NCBI RefSeq assembly: GCF_008710285.1
Contig: NZ_VYQF01000001.1
Location: forward strand, 930,001-994,000
Reading direction: 5' to 3'
Origin: Ginsengibacter hankyongi
GTDB lineage: Bacteria > Bacteroidota > Bacteroidia > Chitinophagales > Chitinophagaceae
DNA length: 64,000 nucleotides
This document shows positions 52,526-61,754 of the stretch, piece by piece. Made by a program: the position numbers and the translations under genes. A model generated the notes under the pieces. The model did no database searches. It was not told the DNA's origin and worked only from the letters and a program-made list of their open reading frames with translations. The stretch's first letter is position 1. Each line of letters begins with the position of its first letter.

Positions 52526-53170
52526 ATGAAATTACTTGTTACCGGCATTTTCATTTTGCTTATATTCTTTGCTCCTTCCATAAATGCCCAACCGTTTTTT
52601 GCCGTGTCTGCAGGAATATCTAAAGACCTTAATAATAAAAAAACTTTTTATGCAGCTCCTGTCACTTTTCGTTGGAAGCTCTTTAAGCATTCGGGCTTTT
52701 TTATTGAGGCGACTAACGAAATTGGATTTAACCGGCTCACTCACGCAGACGCATACACCGCAAATGCTCAATTGCCCGAACACGTGGTGTTAACAGAAAA
52801 GGTAAGGCCCTCAGCCTTTTCCATGGGTATTGGTGGAGCGATAAGACTTTATACCAATAAAAAGAATAACCAGCTAACACTAAATCTTTCCCTGGGCATT
52901 TGTGATGAATACTTCGCCATTAGCTACCGGAACTATGATAAAGTAAATTATGAAGTGCTGAACCCCGATGTGGCCAAAGATTTTTCGGGTGTGTATGCTG
53001 CCATTGCAGGTGTGTATAATTTTCATAAAAGAAAACAGGATATGTTTATTATGCTTCGCTTACAAAGCCCTTCTTCGGCAGGGCCCGGTGACCGTTATGT
53101 TTTATCTTACGATCAAACAGCGCCTGTACAGCTCACTTTTGGATATAACCTTTTTTATAAAAAATTATAA
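52526..53170 (+). CDS. Putative outer-membrane beta-barrel protein
   Basis: This 214-residue protein has a signal peptide ending SINAQ; the ATG at 52526 is preferred over one 33 bases earlier because it opens the signal. Alternating hydrophobic strands (FFAVSAGISKDL, FTFRW-like APVTFRWKLF, FSMGIGGAIRLY, LTLNLSLGI, AIAGVYNF) and a terminal aromatic strand ending FGYNLFYKKL suggest an 8-12-stranded outer-membrane barrel. I do not recognise a named family. It starts one base before the next gene's context ends, with a lipoprotein gene following after 1 bp, so the pair is an operon. The role is unknown. Confidence 0.6.
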   Translation: MKLLVTGIFILLIFFAPSINAQPFFAVSAGISKDLNNKKTFYAAPVTFRWKLFKHSGFFIEATNEIGFNRLTHADAYTANAQLPEHVVLTEKVRPSAFSMGIGGAIRLYTNKKNNQLTLNLSLGICDEYFAISYRNYDKVNYEVLNPDVAKDFSGVYAAIAGVYNFHKRKQDMFIMLRLQSPSSAGPGDRYVLSYDQTAPVQLTFGYNLFYKKL

Positions 53171-53171
53171 A

Positions 53172-53747
53172 ATGAAATATTTTAATCGCCTCCATCTTTC
53201 GTTTATACCGTTGTTTTTTTTAACCACATGCCATTCCTGGAATTTTTATGCTGATCCTGATGACAAGGGGTTAAGCAGGTTTACCTCCCGGGGTTATAAT
53301 ATTGCAACAAGTTATATAAATGGAAGTCCATTCAGGAATATAGGTCTGTATTATCCTTTGTTGCAGAAAGATTCTACCGGCAATTCAATTGATACATTGA
53401 AATTCACATGGCCGCTATATCCCAACGATTTGCCGAACAGGTCTGCAGCTTATGATAACATTTCTTTCCTGTTGCCGGTTCCTGCTACATTTACCAAGAA
53501 CGATTTCCTGACTTTCAATGGGCACAGGTTCGCAAATTCGATACCGGTCATTCTGAGGGAAAGTTCGTCAAAAAGTATTTCGGGAATTGCCAGTTTATAT
53601 TTTGTTTCAATAAGTGAAAACTTAGCATCCCCGGATTACAGGTATCTTAAGCTATCCGGGCTATTTGACGGGAAAATCGGTGACTCTGTTCTTATTACAA
53701 AAGGCCGATTCGATTTTGAAGTTGGTGAAAACGGATTAAACTTTTAA
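53172..53747 (+). CDS. Hypothetical lipoprotein
   Basis: This is a 191-residue protein. The ATG at 53172 is chosen since it opens a lipoprotein signal (LFFLTTC, Cys20); the open frame extends further upstream but overlaps the preceding gene. The rest is a beta-rich domain with short repeats of polar residues (NISFLLPVPATFTKNDF, GIASLYFVSISENL). I do not recognise a family. It is translated right after the outer-membrane protein (1-bp gap), so it probably forms a surface or periplasmic partner of it. Function is unknown. Confidence 0.6.
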   Translation: MKYFNRLHLSFIPLFFLTTCHSWNFYADPDDKGLSRFTSRGYNIATSYINGSPFRNIGLYYPLLQKDSTGNSIDTLKFTWPLYPNDLPNRSAAYDNISFLLPVPATFTKNDFLTFNGHRFANSIPVILRESSSKSISGIASLYFVSISENLASPDYRYLKLSGLFDGKIGDSVLITKGRFDFEVGENGLNF

Positions 53748-53839
53748 ATATAAAGTTATAGGCGTGGCCCTTTCATATTTCCCGCTTCCAGTGTTGGCAA
53801 CCGCCAAAAAGCTCAATAATTTCGACTGGTTATTCTTTT

Positions 53840-54628
53840 CTATTTATCCAGGAACTCTTCAATCAAATTAATTGCATTGAACGCTGGCATTTTCCCTTCT
53901 TCTAAAGATTCTATGGAACCTAAATAAGTTCCATGGCCGCCCGGGAAAATGGCTAGTTCACTATTTGAAATAGTACGATACATTTCCACTGCATGTTCAA
54001 CACTGCCCACGTCTTTGGTGCCATTAATAATCAAAGCAGGCGCTTTAATGGATTTTATTTGGTCGTCACTCCAGCCCCTAAATGTCTTCATCCTTTGCAC
54101 ATCCCTGTTGAACATGTTCAGAAGTCCCGCTTCATCATTATTAGTAACCTGTAAATAGGCTTCTCTTAAAACCTGCGGCATATGGTACAGCGTAGCATGG
54201 TTAAATCCATCCCAGAATTGAGGAACCACTGCACTTAGTTTATAAAATGCCGATGCAATAATTATTTTATTGATTAAGGCCGGGTAACGAAGGGCGATCT
54301 CTATAGTGGTTTGTCCACCGTTACTAAACCCCAAAAAATCTGCTTTTGCTATGTGCAGGTTTTTGCAGAGTTTGGCCACATCGTCTGCATCCTGTTCGAA
54401 AGAAAGATAGGCAGGGCGATCATTGGTACGCCCGTGAGCCTGCAATTCCATGGCGATAACCTGGCGATGCTTTGCAAGTTCCGGTATTATATTGCCAAAG
54501 GTGGTTTGTATGGTTGAACCGCCTCCGTGAATGAGCACCAGCGGCTTCCCGGATCCATATATTTCATAATACATAGTAAGGCCATTCACTTCAGAGTAAC
54601 CACTGTTGAATTGCAAACTGTCGTTCAT
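53840..54628 (-). CDS. Alpha/beta-hydrolase, cytoplasmic
   Basis: This 262-residue protein has no signal peptide. It shows LVLIHGGGSTIQTTFGN, nucleophile elbow GFSNGGQT, acid in NGTKDVGSVEHAV, and catalytic His in PGGHGTYLG. The VEHAV segment after the acid residue matches the secreted hydrolase at 32398-33261 (NVEHAVQIY), suggesting common ancestry. It stands alone on the minus strand, convergent with the lipoprotein gene. An esterase or lactonase role is possible; nothing in the neighbourhood specifies a substrate. Confidence 0.78.
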   Translation of the reverse strand: MNDSLQFNSGYSEVNGLTMYYEIYGSGKPLVLIHGGGSTIQTTFGNIIPELAKHRQVIAMELQAHGRTNDRPAYLSFEQDADDVAKLCKNLHIAKADFLGFSNGGQTTIEIALRYPALINKIIIASAFYKLSAVVPQFWDGFNHATLYHMPQVLREAYLQVTNNDEAGLLNMFNRDVQRMKTFRGWSDDQIKSIKAPALIINGTKDVGSVEHAVEMYRTISNSELAIFPGGHGTYLGSIESLEEGKMPAFNAINLIEEFLDK

Positions 54629-54900
54629 TGTTATTGTTGTTGTAGTTAAATTAATCCTTTACGTGTTATTGCCGGGTGCAAAAATCGACCTGGAATATTG
54701 AATAAGCAATATTATGGCAGTTTATTTTTCTTTTCGGGTTGGCTACAGGTTTCCAGGCTTTCAATAATTGTCAATACTAATATAAGATGCTACTTCGCCA
54801 TTACAAAGTTTGCAGGTTCTTTATGTGATTTTTTATAGATGCCGCTTTGCCATACACTCCAAACATAAAAAGATCGCATTGCTTTTTAATGTGCCGGCTT

Positions 54901-56040
54901 CTATGTAATGTGTAATGGTTTATTGGTCGCATTCATCTTCTCACGGAGTACTTCGTTAATAGGCTGTCCTAATTCTTTCAGCCGGTGAATGTGTGAATAA
55001 AATGCATTCAGGAAAGACGGTTTTAAATTATAAATAAAGCCGAATTCTTTTGCCGTTTTTTCAACTATGGGAGCAATCTTTCTGTAATGGATGTGGCTGA
55101 TATTTGGAAATAAATGATGTTCAATCTGGAAATTCAATCCTCCAACATAATACTCAAGGAAAGCATTGTTTCTTGCAAAATCTGAGGTAGTACGTAATTC
55201 GTGAACCGCCCATTCCCTGTCAATAATGCCTTCTGCATTTGGCAACATCTGCTCCGCACCTTCCACTACGTGTGCCATCTGGAAAACGGTACTTAAAATA
55301 CACCCGGCCACCCAATGCATCACAAAAAAGCCAAGCAAAACCTGCAACCAGCTGAAAGGCGTAAATAGAACAGGAAGTCCAATGAAAACAAATAAATAAA
55401 GGATTTTTACAATTACCATTTTAAGGTATTCAGCAACAGGATTAACATTGTATTTACTGGTAATGCCCACCTTGTTAAATTCCAGCAGTTGCGTAAAATC
55501 ATTGATTAATTTAGAAATAGTCATCAATCCATAGAAAAAGAAAGCATGAATGTATTGATACCGGTGGATCTTTTTGAGGGGTGCATACTGAGACAAGCGG
55601 ATCGGGCCTTTTGAAGCTATATCCTGGTCGTATCCTTCAACATTGGTATAGGCATGGTGCAGGAAATTATGTTGTATTTTCCAGTTGAATACATTACTCC
55701 CTAATAGATACATAGTTCCACCCAGGAGTTTGTTAACCCATTCTTTTTGCGAATAAGATCCGTGAACTGCGTCATGCATTACGCACATTCCAATCCCGGC
55801 CATACCTGCACCAATTAAAGCCACCATCAGTAGGGCTAACCACGCATTCATCGGCACTACAAACAGTAATACAAAAGGAATAATATAAAGTGATAGCATT
55901 ACAATTGTCTGTATTACCAGCCTTGCATTGCCCTTTATGGAAATTCCATTGTCCCTGAAATAATCGTTAACATTTTTTCTTACAGCGAGCGCAAATTCCT
56001 TTTGCCGGGCATCACTGCCAATAAATTTCATAGTTTTCAT
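54901..56040 (-). CDS. Membrane fatty acid desaturase (acyl-CoA/lipid type)
   Basis: This 379-residue integral membrane protein has the three histidine boxes of front-end or delta-9/delta-6-type desaturases: HDAVHGS, HNFLHHAY and QIEHHLFP. It has about four transmembrane segments (LVIQTIVMLSLYIIPFVLL, LALLMVALIGAGMAGIGM and others). Such enzymes use di-iron and oxygen to insert cis double bonds in acyl chains. There is no cytochrome b5 domain at the N-terminus, so electrons come from a separate donor. It stands alone with 272 bp and 480 bp of intergenic DNA around it. It probably adjusts membrane fluidity. Confidence 0.92.
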   Translation of the reverse strand: MKTMKFIGSDARQKEFALAVRKNVNDYFRDNGISIKGNARLVIQTIVMLSLYIIPFVLLFVVPMNAWLALLMVALIGAGMAGIGMCVMHDAVHGSYSQKEWVNKLLGGTMYLLGSNVFNWKIQHNFLHHAYTNVEGYDQDIASKGPIRLSQYAPLKKIHRYQYIHAFFFYGLMTISKLINDFTQLLEFNKVGITSKYNVNPVAEYLKMVIVKILYLFVFIGLPVLFTPFSWLQVLLGFFVMHWVAGCILSTVFQMAHVVEGAEQMLPNAEGIIDREWAVHELRTTSDFARNNAFLEYYVGGLNFQIEHHLFPNISHIHYRKIAPIVEKTAKEFGFIYNLKPSFLNAFYSHIHRLKELGQPINEVLREKMNATNKPLHIT

Positions 56041-56520
56041 ACACCTTTAATTACATAGCATAAAATTATCGAGAAGACAACATTTTGGGAATGATTATGA
56101 TCAGAAAGTAAGATGATAAAAAGCAATTTCGAGCCGTGAGGAATAACGTTTCGTCCTGCCAGATTTAATAAGACGGCTTTAAATTGTAATCTTCTTAATA
56201 GTTCCCAACATCAAACGTTCTACAACGAATATTTTATGTAATATAAATATGCTTATTGTTTAGCTTGCTCACCAGGTCCTGAAAAATCTCTTCTCACCTT
56301 TTTCAATGATTGTTATCAGTTAGTTTAATGATTCTTGTCATTTTAGAGGGTTAGTTTCCATTATAATTTCACAGGGTTTTTATCTCCCATTCCTCAATTA
56401 AAATATAGGGGGATGTTTTATAATTCCCTGCCACAGGAAAGAAATATTCATTGCTGTCCCTATTAAGATCAAATAACTGTCAGGCATAGCTACGTTTTAT
56501 TACATTTTAAATTATTTATC
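56041..56520. other. Intergenic region between desaturase and serine hydrolase
   Basis: This 480-bp AT-rich region lies between divergent genes. I see no credible ORF and no RNA gene. TACGTTTT at 56491-56498 is a one-mismatch TAnnTTTG element that could serve the serine hydrolase, but the expected upstream TTG is not clear. The motif AACGTTTC near 56146 resembles part of the LacI operator but lacks its left arm. Confidence 0.4.
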
Positions 56521-58191
56521 ATGAAAATCATTACATCAAAATGGCTGCAGCATTTGTGTTTGCTGGTCATTTCACAATTGATCGTTACTTCTGCAATTCT
56601 TGCCCAGGGGTTTTCTCCTGCTGTGCAATTAAGATTGCAACATATAATTGATAGTTTTCAGAATAACCCCGCCAACCCATTTGTTGGTGGAATGTCTGTA
56701 GCTATAAAAGCAGATGGCCTTGCCCTGTGGCAAGGCGCAACGGGTTATGCGGCCCGCAACGTCGATGAACAAAACAACCTGTTGCCCGGTGGTACTCTTT
56801 TTACTACGGGTATGCTTTCCCGTATGTATAGTGTTACAAAAACATTTACTGCACCACTGGTGCTTGAATTGGCAAAAGAAGGATTCTTTAGGCTCGATGA
56901 CCCCGTTAGTAACTTTATCCCCATGCAGCTAATCAACCCGGGGCTTAACCCGAATGTGACGATTCGCCAGTTGCTGGCACATGAAAGTGGTTATTCAGAC
57001 TATACAGATGAATACATGTTGCAGGTCGCTGTCGCATTTCAGCCCACCCATGTATGGACTGCATTTGAAACCATCAGTTTTTGTCACCAGATTAATACGC
57101 CCGGTGCAGAACGCAGGTATAGCAGTACCAATTACATTATGCTGGGGGCTATTATTGAAACGGTGACTCACAAGCCAATTGAGCAGTATTACAGGGAACG
57201 ATTTTTTACTCCGCTGGGTCTCTCCTCAATGTATTTGGGAGGAAGAGAGCCGCAGGATGGTCATGGTGTATTGGTAGCTCCTCATGATAATCTTAGTCCG
57301 TTCAATCCTATTTTTCAATTAACCGGTCAGCCAACATTTCCCGATGCTTACACAAATATCAGCCGCTTCCCTTCTACTGCCATTGTATCTCTTGCTTTTA
57401 GTGGCGGCGGAATTGTTACTAATGCCGCAGACATGGCAGAATGGGGCAATTCACTTTTTGGCGGAAGAGCTACCAGCCAGGACATCCTGGATACTATGTT
57501 GAAATCAATTTCTCCAACACCTGACGATGGGGGCGATTTTCTCGGCTATGGACTATGGACCAATAAGAAAATAAGCGCTACTGATTCCTTTGTTATGCAT
57601 AATGGTATTGCTCCCGGTTACAAAGCGCTAATGGCATATCAGCCTGATCGGAAGATGACCATTTCTATCCTAACGAATTATTTTGGTTGTGATCCTTACG
57701 CAATTGCTAAAAAATTGTATGAAGCATTGCCGAATTTCTTGTGCGGCAACGATAACCGCAAAGAATGGAAAATACTTCTTTGCTACAAAGGAAATGATAT
57801 ATGTGTCGCAAGACAGGCAGCGCCTGAGCTGATCAAAAAGGGTGCGTGCCTTGGTTCATGCGCACAGCAACCACCTGCAACAAAAAACATCAGTGCAGTT
57901 AACGGCGATGAACAAAAAAGAATAAAGGAGGAAGGAACTTTCACAGTTTTCCCCAACCCGTTTACCAGCCAGGTAACGATACAATTTAAAGTAGCGCAAA
58001 GCGGAATGGTGAATTTGCAGTTGTATGATCTGAATGGCAGATTGGTTAAGCAACTCTTTTCAGGGAACATGCGGGAAGGAATGATGAAACAAATAACACT
58101 TCAGTCTTTAGGATTGCCGGGGGGCACGTATAGCTGCCGACTCCAAACTACTGCAGGCTCAAGCCAACGCATTTTAGTGTTGAATAAATAA
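56521..58191 (+). CDS. Class C beta-lactamase-like serine hydrolase with T9SS sorting domain
   Basis: This 556-residue secreted protein has a signal peptide ending ILAQ. A beta-lactamase/penicillin-binding transpeptidase-like domain spans about residues 40-410, with nucleophile S104-V-T-K107 and the Tyr motif RRYSSTNY. A Cys-bearing linker follows, and a type A C-terminal T9SS domain runs from about residue 475 (FTVFPNPFTSQVTIQF ... YSCRLQT ... ILVLNK). The CTD directs export across the outer membrane by the type IX system, so the enzyme is surface-bound or released. D-aminopeptidase, esterase or other peptidase activity is possible. A strong terminator follows at 58231-58256. Confidence 0.88.
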   Translation: MKIITSKWLQHLCLLVISQLIVTSAILAQGFSPAVQLRLQHIIDSFQNNPANPFVGGMSVAIKADGLALWQGATGYAARNVDEQNNLLPGGTLFTTGMLSRMYSVTKTFTAPLVLELAKEGFFRLDDPVSNFIPMQLINPGLNPNVTIRQLLAHESGYSDYTDEYMLQVAVAFQPTHVWTAFETISFCHQINTPGAERRYSSTNYIMLGAIIETVTHKPIEQYYRERFFTPLGLSSMYLGGREPQDGHGVLVAPHDNLSPFNPIFQLTGQPTFPDAYTNISRFPSTAIVSLAFSGGGIVTNAADMAEWGNSLFGGRATSQDILDTMLKSISPTPDDGGDFLGYGLWTNKKISATDSFVMHNGIAPGYKALMAYQPDRKMTISILTNYFGCDPYAIAKKLYEALPNFLCGNDNRKEWKILLCYKGNDICVARQAAPELIKKGACLGSCAQQPPATKNISAVNGDEQKRIKEEGTFTVFPNPFTSQVTIQFKVAQSGMVNLQLYDLNGRLVKQLFSGNMREGMMKQITLQSLGLPGGTYSCRLQTTAGSSQRILVLNK

Positions 58192-58230
58192 CAGGATAAA
58201 GATGAAGATTTTATAAGATTTATTTTATCA

Positions 58231-58256
58231 GCAACGTCCTTTTTTAAGGACGTTGC
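58231..58256 (+). terminator. Rho-independent-type terminator after the serine hydrolase
   Basis: A perfect 11-bp stem, GCAACGTCCTT (58231-58241) and AAGGACGTTGC (58246-58256), has a TTTT loop, 40 bp after the stop codon. A short T-rich tail (CTTATTTATT) follows. Confidence 0.85.
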
Positions 58257-58576
58257 CTTATTTATTGGCTTCATTTTAAAATCATCTACTCCTACCCCTG
58301 GCCGTTAGTCCTCAACAATTAAAACCCGAGTGAAAAAAAAATGAATATAACTAGTTGCATAAATTTTTGGTGATATAAGCCGTATATTTAAATTCCGTTA
58401 CTCAAGCCTGGGGTTAAGGAGCGACTTCATGCACACATGTATTTAATGTAATGGAGTGCCACACGATATCAATACCAAAGTCGGCTGCTTTTTCTGCTAG
58501 CTTTTTTTTTGCGCTTCGGGTGAAAGGCACCCCGTCTGGCTCCGGCAAACTGATTTGTGCAGCGGGCCTTGATATT

Positions 58577-58602
58577 CCTAAAAAGCCCCCAATTAAGGGG
58601 GC
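58577..58602 (-). terminator. Terminator of the small Cys-rich gene pair
   Basis: GCCCCC (58585-58590) and GGGGGC (58597-58602) form a stem with a 6-nt loop. On the minus strand the stem is followed by TTTTTAGG, the classic intrinsic terminator pattern. It lies 24 bp past the stop of the 54-residue gene. Confidence 0.85.
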
Positions 58603-58625
58603 CTGGTATCTAAATACTATTTAAC

Positions 58626-58790
58626 TTATTTGCAACCCAACTTAGCGCAGCCTGCTTTATCCGAACACGCAGGAGTGCAAACTTTTTGAGTGCAATTTTT
58701 ACAGCTCTTTTGTTTGCCATGCCCAGAAGGCGCAGCCATTGATGCAAGCGATAAACTACCTGCAATGGCCAACAACCATATCTTTTTCAT
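58626..58790 (-). CDS. Small secreted Cys-rich protein
   Basis: This is a 54-residue precursor. The ATG at 58788-58790 opens a clean signal peptide (MKKIWLLAIAGSLSLASMA); the longer frame from 58856 overlaps the upstream gene and adds an unlikely tail. The mature part is about 35 residues with six Cys in pairs (SCKNCTQKVCTPACSDK, GCAKLGC) and many Lys. Such peptides may bind metals such as copper or zinc, or be disulfide-stabilised. It lies 41 bp downstream of the 110-residue gene, in the same direction, and ends in a strong terminator. The function is not known. Confidence 0.6.
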   Translation of the reverse strand: MKKIWLLAIAGSLSLASMAAPSGHGKQKSCKNCTQKVCTPACSDKAGCAKLGCK

Positions 58791-58831
58791 GATGTATTTT
58801 TTGAGTGAATGAATATTGTTTCTCTTACCGG

Positions 58832-59164
58832 TTAAGCAACAACCGGGGGCCGCCATACTTCCTTGCCAACACCTGGCAATACGTTTGCTTTTAAGGAAAC
58901 AAATTCCCTGTTATGTTGAGCTACAGGGACACTGGTATTACTTATAGAATGACATGTAAAAAAATTGCCTAACGGGCAATTGAGGCAATTACTTCCGTCG
59001 CAGGTGGTAACCGGTTTATTGTTGTTTTTTTTATGGCATTTCATTTTTACCTTACAACACATTGTTTTATCGTTATGCCTACTGCCAATTGCTAACGGTA
59101 TTTTTACCAGTTCAGCGGTATAAAATAAAATAGATAACAATATTATAATAGCCGGCAATTTCAT
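58832..59164 (-). CDS. Small Cys/His-rich membrane-anchored protein
   Basis: This is a 110-residue protein. The ATG at 59162-59164 begins a hydrophobic N-terminal segment (MKLPAIIILLSILFYTAEL). The following region is rich in Cys and His: TMCCKVKMKCHKK, TTCDGSNCLNCPLG, FFTCHS. The pattern suggests metal binding at the periplasmic face of the membrane. I do not recognise a named family. It is the first gene of a two-gene unit with the 54-residue Cys-rich peptide. A role in heavy-metal handling is an inference from composition only. Confidence 0.6.
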   Translation of the reverse strand: MKLPAIIILLSILFYTAELVKIPLAIGSRHNDKTMCCKVKMKCHKKNNNKPVTTCDGSNCLNCPLGNFFTCHSISNTSVPVAQHNREFVSLKANVLPGVGKEVWRPPVVA

Positions 59165-59520
59165 TAATATGAAAATATATAAACGTTCGCGAAACTCCAA
59201 ACCGCTTATCAAAGTACCTGCTTAATACCTATAGGCATAATAAAAAAGTATTTCTGAGAAATGGGCTACGGTTATGCAATAGCTGGTTTTCCGCTACAAC
59301 ATAAAAAGACTATCAGAATAGACCGGCTGCGGTATGGGACAGCAGTCCCGAACTATTTAATAATCTACGTGTAAATTGGGAATCACGTACATAGGAGGCT
59401 CACTTTAGAGTTCGTACTTTCCGCCAGGAAGTTATTGCCCCTGTATCCCGCTTTATTGTGAGTAAATCTTTAGGTAGGCGCTTTAGAACGCCGCTAGTAT
59501 TGCCCCTGGCGCTTTCAGGT
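59165..59520. other. Intergenic region between the Cys-rich pair and the DHFR-like gene
   Basis: This 356-bp region has no gene that I can support. A 65-codon minus-strand frame overlapping the DHFR-like gene (59400-59597) shows no recognisable features. The region includes the promoter side of the Cys-rich pair. Confidence 0.4.
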
Positions 59521-60150
59521 TTAAACTTCAATAGTACCCGTCTTAACTTTGCCGGCCCGCTTGTAACTGGCAATAATAACACCACCCGGTGTAACAATAC
59601 TCTCTGTTAATGTAAATGCTGCCGGAATGGTTCCATTCGCAAAAAGCTTTTTTCCCTTGCCCAAAGTCAAGGGGTGAATCTTCAGCCTGAGTTCGTCTAC
59701 AAGGTCATTCTTAAGCAGCAACTGAATGAGCTTGCTGCTACCCCAAACCTGGATGTCAGCGCTTTTTGAACTTTGTTTGCCGGCTGGCAGACTTTTAAGT
59801 TTTTTGATGTCAGACACGCTCTTTATTACTACCGAGTTTTTCCACCCCGTAACTAACGGGTCCGATTTTTTCAGATTTTTGGAGAACACATATTTTGTGC
59901 CTGCATTAATACCTGGCCAAAAGTCTCCATGTTCTGGCCAGTAACCGGCCCAAATCTCAAATGTTTTTTTGCCCAAAAGATAATCTGCTGGTTGCAGTTC
60001 TTCCTGCACCACCTTACCATAAACTTCGTCACCATAAGGTTCAGTCCAGCCGCCATATTTAAAACCGCCTGATGTATCTTCCTTAGGGCCGCCGGGTGCC
60101 TGCATCACGCCATCCAAAGTAATCATAGATAAGACAATTATTTTTCTCAT
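59521..60150 (-). CDS. Dihydrofolate-reductase/RibD-like family protein
   Basis: This 209-residue cytoplasmic protein shows RKIIVLSMITLDGVMQAPGG at the N-terminus, then LLGKKTFEIWAGYWP, KYVFSKNLKKSD, VWGSSKLIQLLLKNDLVDELRLKIHPLTLGKGKKLF and a C-terminal beta-strand region. This is the pattern of the RibD C-terminal / dihydrofolate-reductase-like superfamily, whose members reduce pyrimidine- or folate-like substrates with NADPH. Standalone members of this kind are very common in Bacteroidota and are mostly uncharacterised. It stands alone on the minus strand. Confidence 0.88.
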   Translation of the reverse strand: MRKIIVLSMITLDGVMQAPGGPKEDTSGGFKYGGWTEPYGDEVYGKVVQEELQPADYLLGKKTFEIWAGYWPEHGDFWPGINAGTKYVFSKNLKKSDPLVTGWKNSVVIKSVSDIKKLKSLPAGKQSSKSADIQVWGSSKLIQLLLKNDLVDELRLKIHPLTLGKGKKLFANGTIPAAFTLTESIVTPGGVIIASYKRAGKVKTGTIEV

Positions 60151-60777
60151 GTTATTTATGCCCTGCTTACCCGCAGGTAGGTTTAAAAAATTTCTTCACC
60201 ATCCGTTTTCTTAAGATACAAATCTCGGCAATAATTATCGTGCTATTGTACTGAAAACGCGACAATCTAAGCGGCCGGATACGACAAGTATTGATAAACC
60301 GCGTAAACAGATGGAATTGTCGATATAGCATTTTCTGACTCACGATAAAGCCTGCCGTGCTGAAAATTAATATCGTTCAGCCCATACCGTTAGCCTGGAT
60401 GAAAAATATAGATGCCATTATATACAAACGATGAATATCCTTTCATAACGAATATCTCTTCCTGGTTACTCATAAATACTATTCGCCTTTTATCAAAAAA
60501 ACTATCAAGTAATACCTGGAATGAGCGATAATTTTCGGATTACCCGAACAAACCAGGTTACGATGATCATACAACCATTGGAGCAATCGGCAGGGGTAAA
60601 TCTGTTGTACTGCGGTTCGGGTTACACTAATAAGATGAGGCTTTAATTCTTATTATTTAACTTTATCAAAGGCCAGGCTGCGCTTCCCTGCGGGCGAATA
60701 TTAAAATTCCCTACCTGTACGCTAGTGATGAGCCCGGGTTATAAGACAAAAAATACTTTACTAAATAAAAGAGCAAT
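60151..60777. other. Intergenic region between DHFR-like gene and map
   Basis: This is a 627-bp stretch between divergent genes, the longest gene-free segment in the window. I found no credible ORF, no tRNA and no clear promoter box. A short hairpin, CCTGC (60162-60166) and GCAGG (60173-60177), lies in the leader of the DHFR-like gene. It may hold decayed coding sequence, but I cannot support this. Confidence 0.4.
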
Positions 60778-61542
60778 ATGTCAATTACAAAAGAGTCAGA
60801 ATTAATGGGAATGACAAAAGCAAGCGAAGCTGTTGCGCTCACTTTAAAAGAAATGAGGAAGTTTGCCAGGCCGGGCATGACCACAAAGGAATTAGACAAC
60901 TATGGCGCACAAATCCTTAACGACATGGGAGCTACATCAGCACCTAATTTAACGTACGGTTTTCCCGGGTATACCTGCATAAGTGTTAATAATGAATTTT
61001 GTCATGGTATACCATCTCACAAAAGAATACTTAACGAAGGTGATTTAATTAATATCGACGTGTCAGCAGAATTAAATGGCTTTTGGTCGGACAACGGAGG
61101 CTCATTTGTCCTGGGACCGGATGTACACCAGCACCAAAAATTGATTGAGGCATCAAAACAAATTTTATATAAAGCAATATATAATATAAAAGGTGGGGTT
61201 CGCATTGCTGACATTGGGTTCTTAATTGAAGCTGAGGCTAAAAAAAGAGGTTATAGAGTTATTAAAAATTTAACCGGCCACGGAATAGGAAGAAGCCTTC
61301 ATGAAGAACCTGGTGAAATAGCTAATTACAGAGATAGATTTAACCAAACAAGATTTAAGAAGAATTCTGTAGTGGCCATTGAAACATTTATCTCAACAAC
61401 GTCAACCTATGCTAATACTCTAAATGACGGCTGGACGATGGTTGGCAATAACGGCGGTTTTATGGCACAACATGAACATACTATTGTTGTTACTGATGGC
61501 GAACCAATTGTGTTGACAGAAATGAATGAAATATGGAATTAA
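60778..61542 (+). CDS. map: Type I methionyl aminopeptidase
   Basis: This 254-residue cytoplasmic enzyme removes the N-terminal Met from new proteins. Metal ligands are seen in NIDVSAELNGFWSDNGG (two Asp), TGHGIGRSLHEEP (His), AIETFIS (Glu) and QHEHTIVV (Glu). It has the standard length without an N-terminal zinc-finger extension. It is not in a ribosomal protein cluster, so it may be a second, accessory copy, though the rest of the genome is not visible. It stands alone on the plus strand. Confidence 0.93.
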   Translation: MSITKESELMGMTKASEAVALTLKEMRKFARPGMTTKELDNYGAQILNDMGATSAPNLTYGFPGYTCISVNNEFCHGIPSHKRILNEGDLINIDVSAELNGFWSDNGGSFVLGPDVHQHQKLIEASKQILYKAIYNIKGGVRIADIGFLIEAEAKKRGYRVIKNLTGHGIGRSLHEEPGEIANYRDRFNQTRFKKNSVVAIETFISTTSTYANTLNDGWTMVGNNGGFMAQHEHTIVVTDGEPIVLTEMNEIWN

Positions 61543-61754
61543 ATAATCTAAATTTAAATAACAATCAAAGACAAAAGCCTGCAAAACCCTACTTTGTGGG
61601 CTATCAGTAACAATCTTTCAGACTTTCAATGTTCCGCTTTTGTTTATATCTTCATCAATGGTTTTTCAATGAGCTCACCTTAGGGCTGAACAGCATAATT
61701 CCAACATACCGGAAGTCCTGACGTTAGCTACAGCGCAACAAAGCATCAGAAAAC

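Larger units (their letters stand above)
58192..58625. other. Intergenic region with two terminators
   Basis: This 434-bp region between convergent genes holds the two hairpin terminators described separately. The DNA between them (58260-58570) has no credible gene or RNA that I can recognise. Confidence 0.5.

Noticed and set aside
53794-53807. TTGGC/GCCAA stem with 4-nt loop between convergent genes as a terminator
   Set aside because: The stem is only 5 bp and no T-run follows on either strand in a useful position.
56140-56160. AACGTTTC-containing stretch upstream of the serine hydrolase as a seventh LacI operator
   Set aside because: The left arm (CGGA) is missing and the neighbouring genes are unrelated to the PUL.
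59400-59597. A 65-codon minus-strand frame beside the DHFR-like gene
   Set aside because: It overlaps the real gene's 3' end in another frame and shows no recognisable features.
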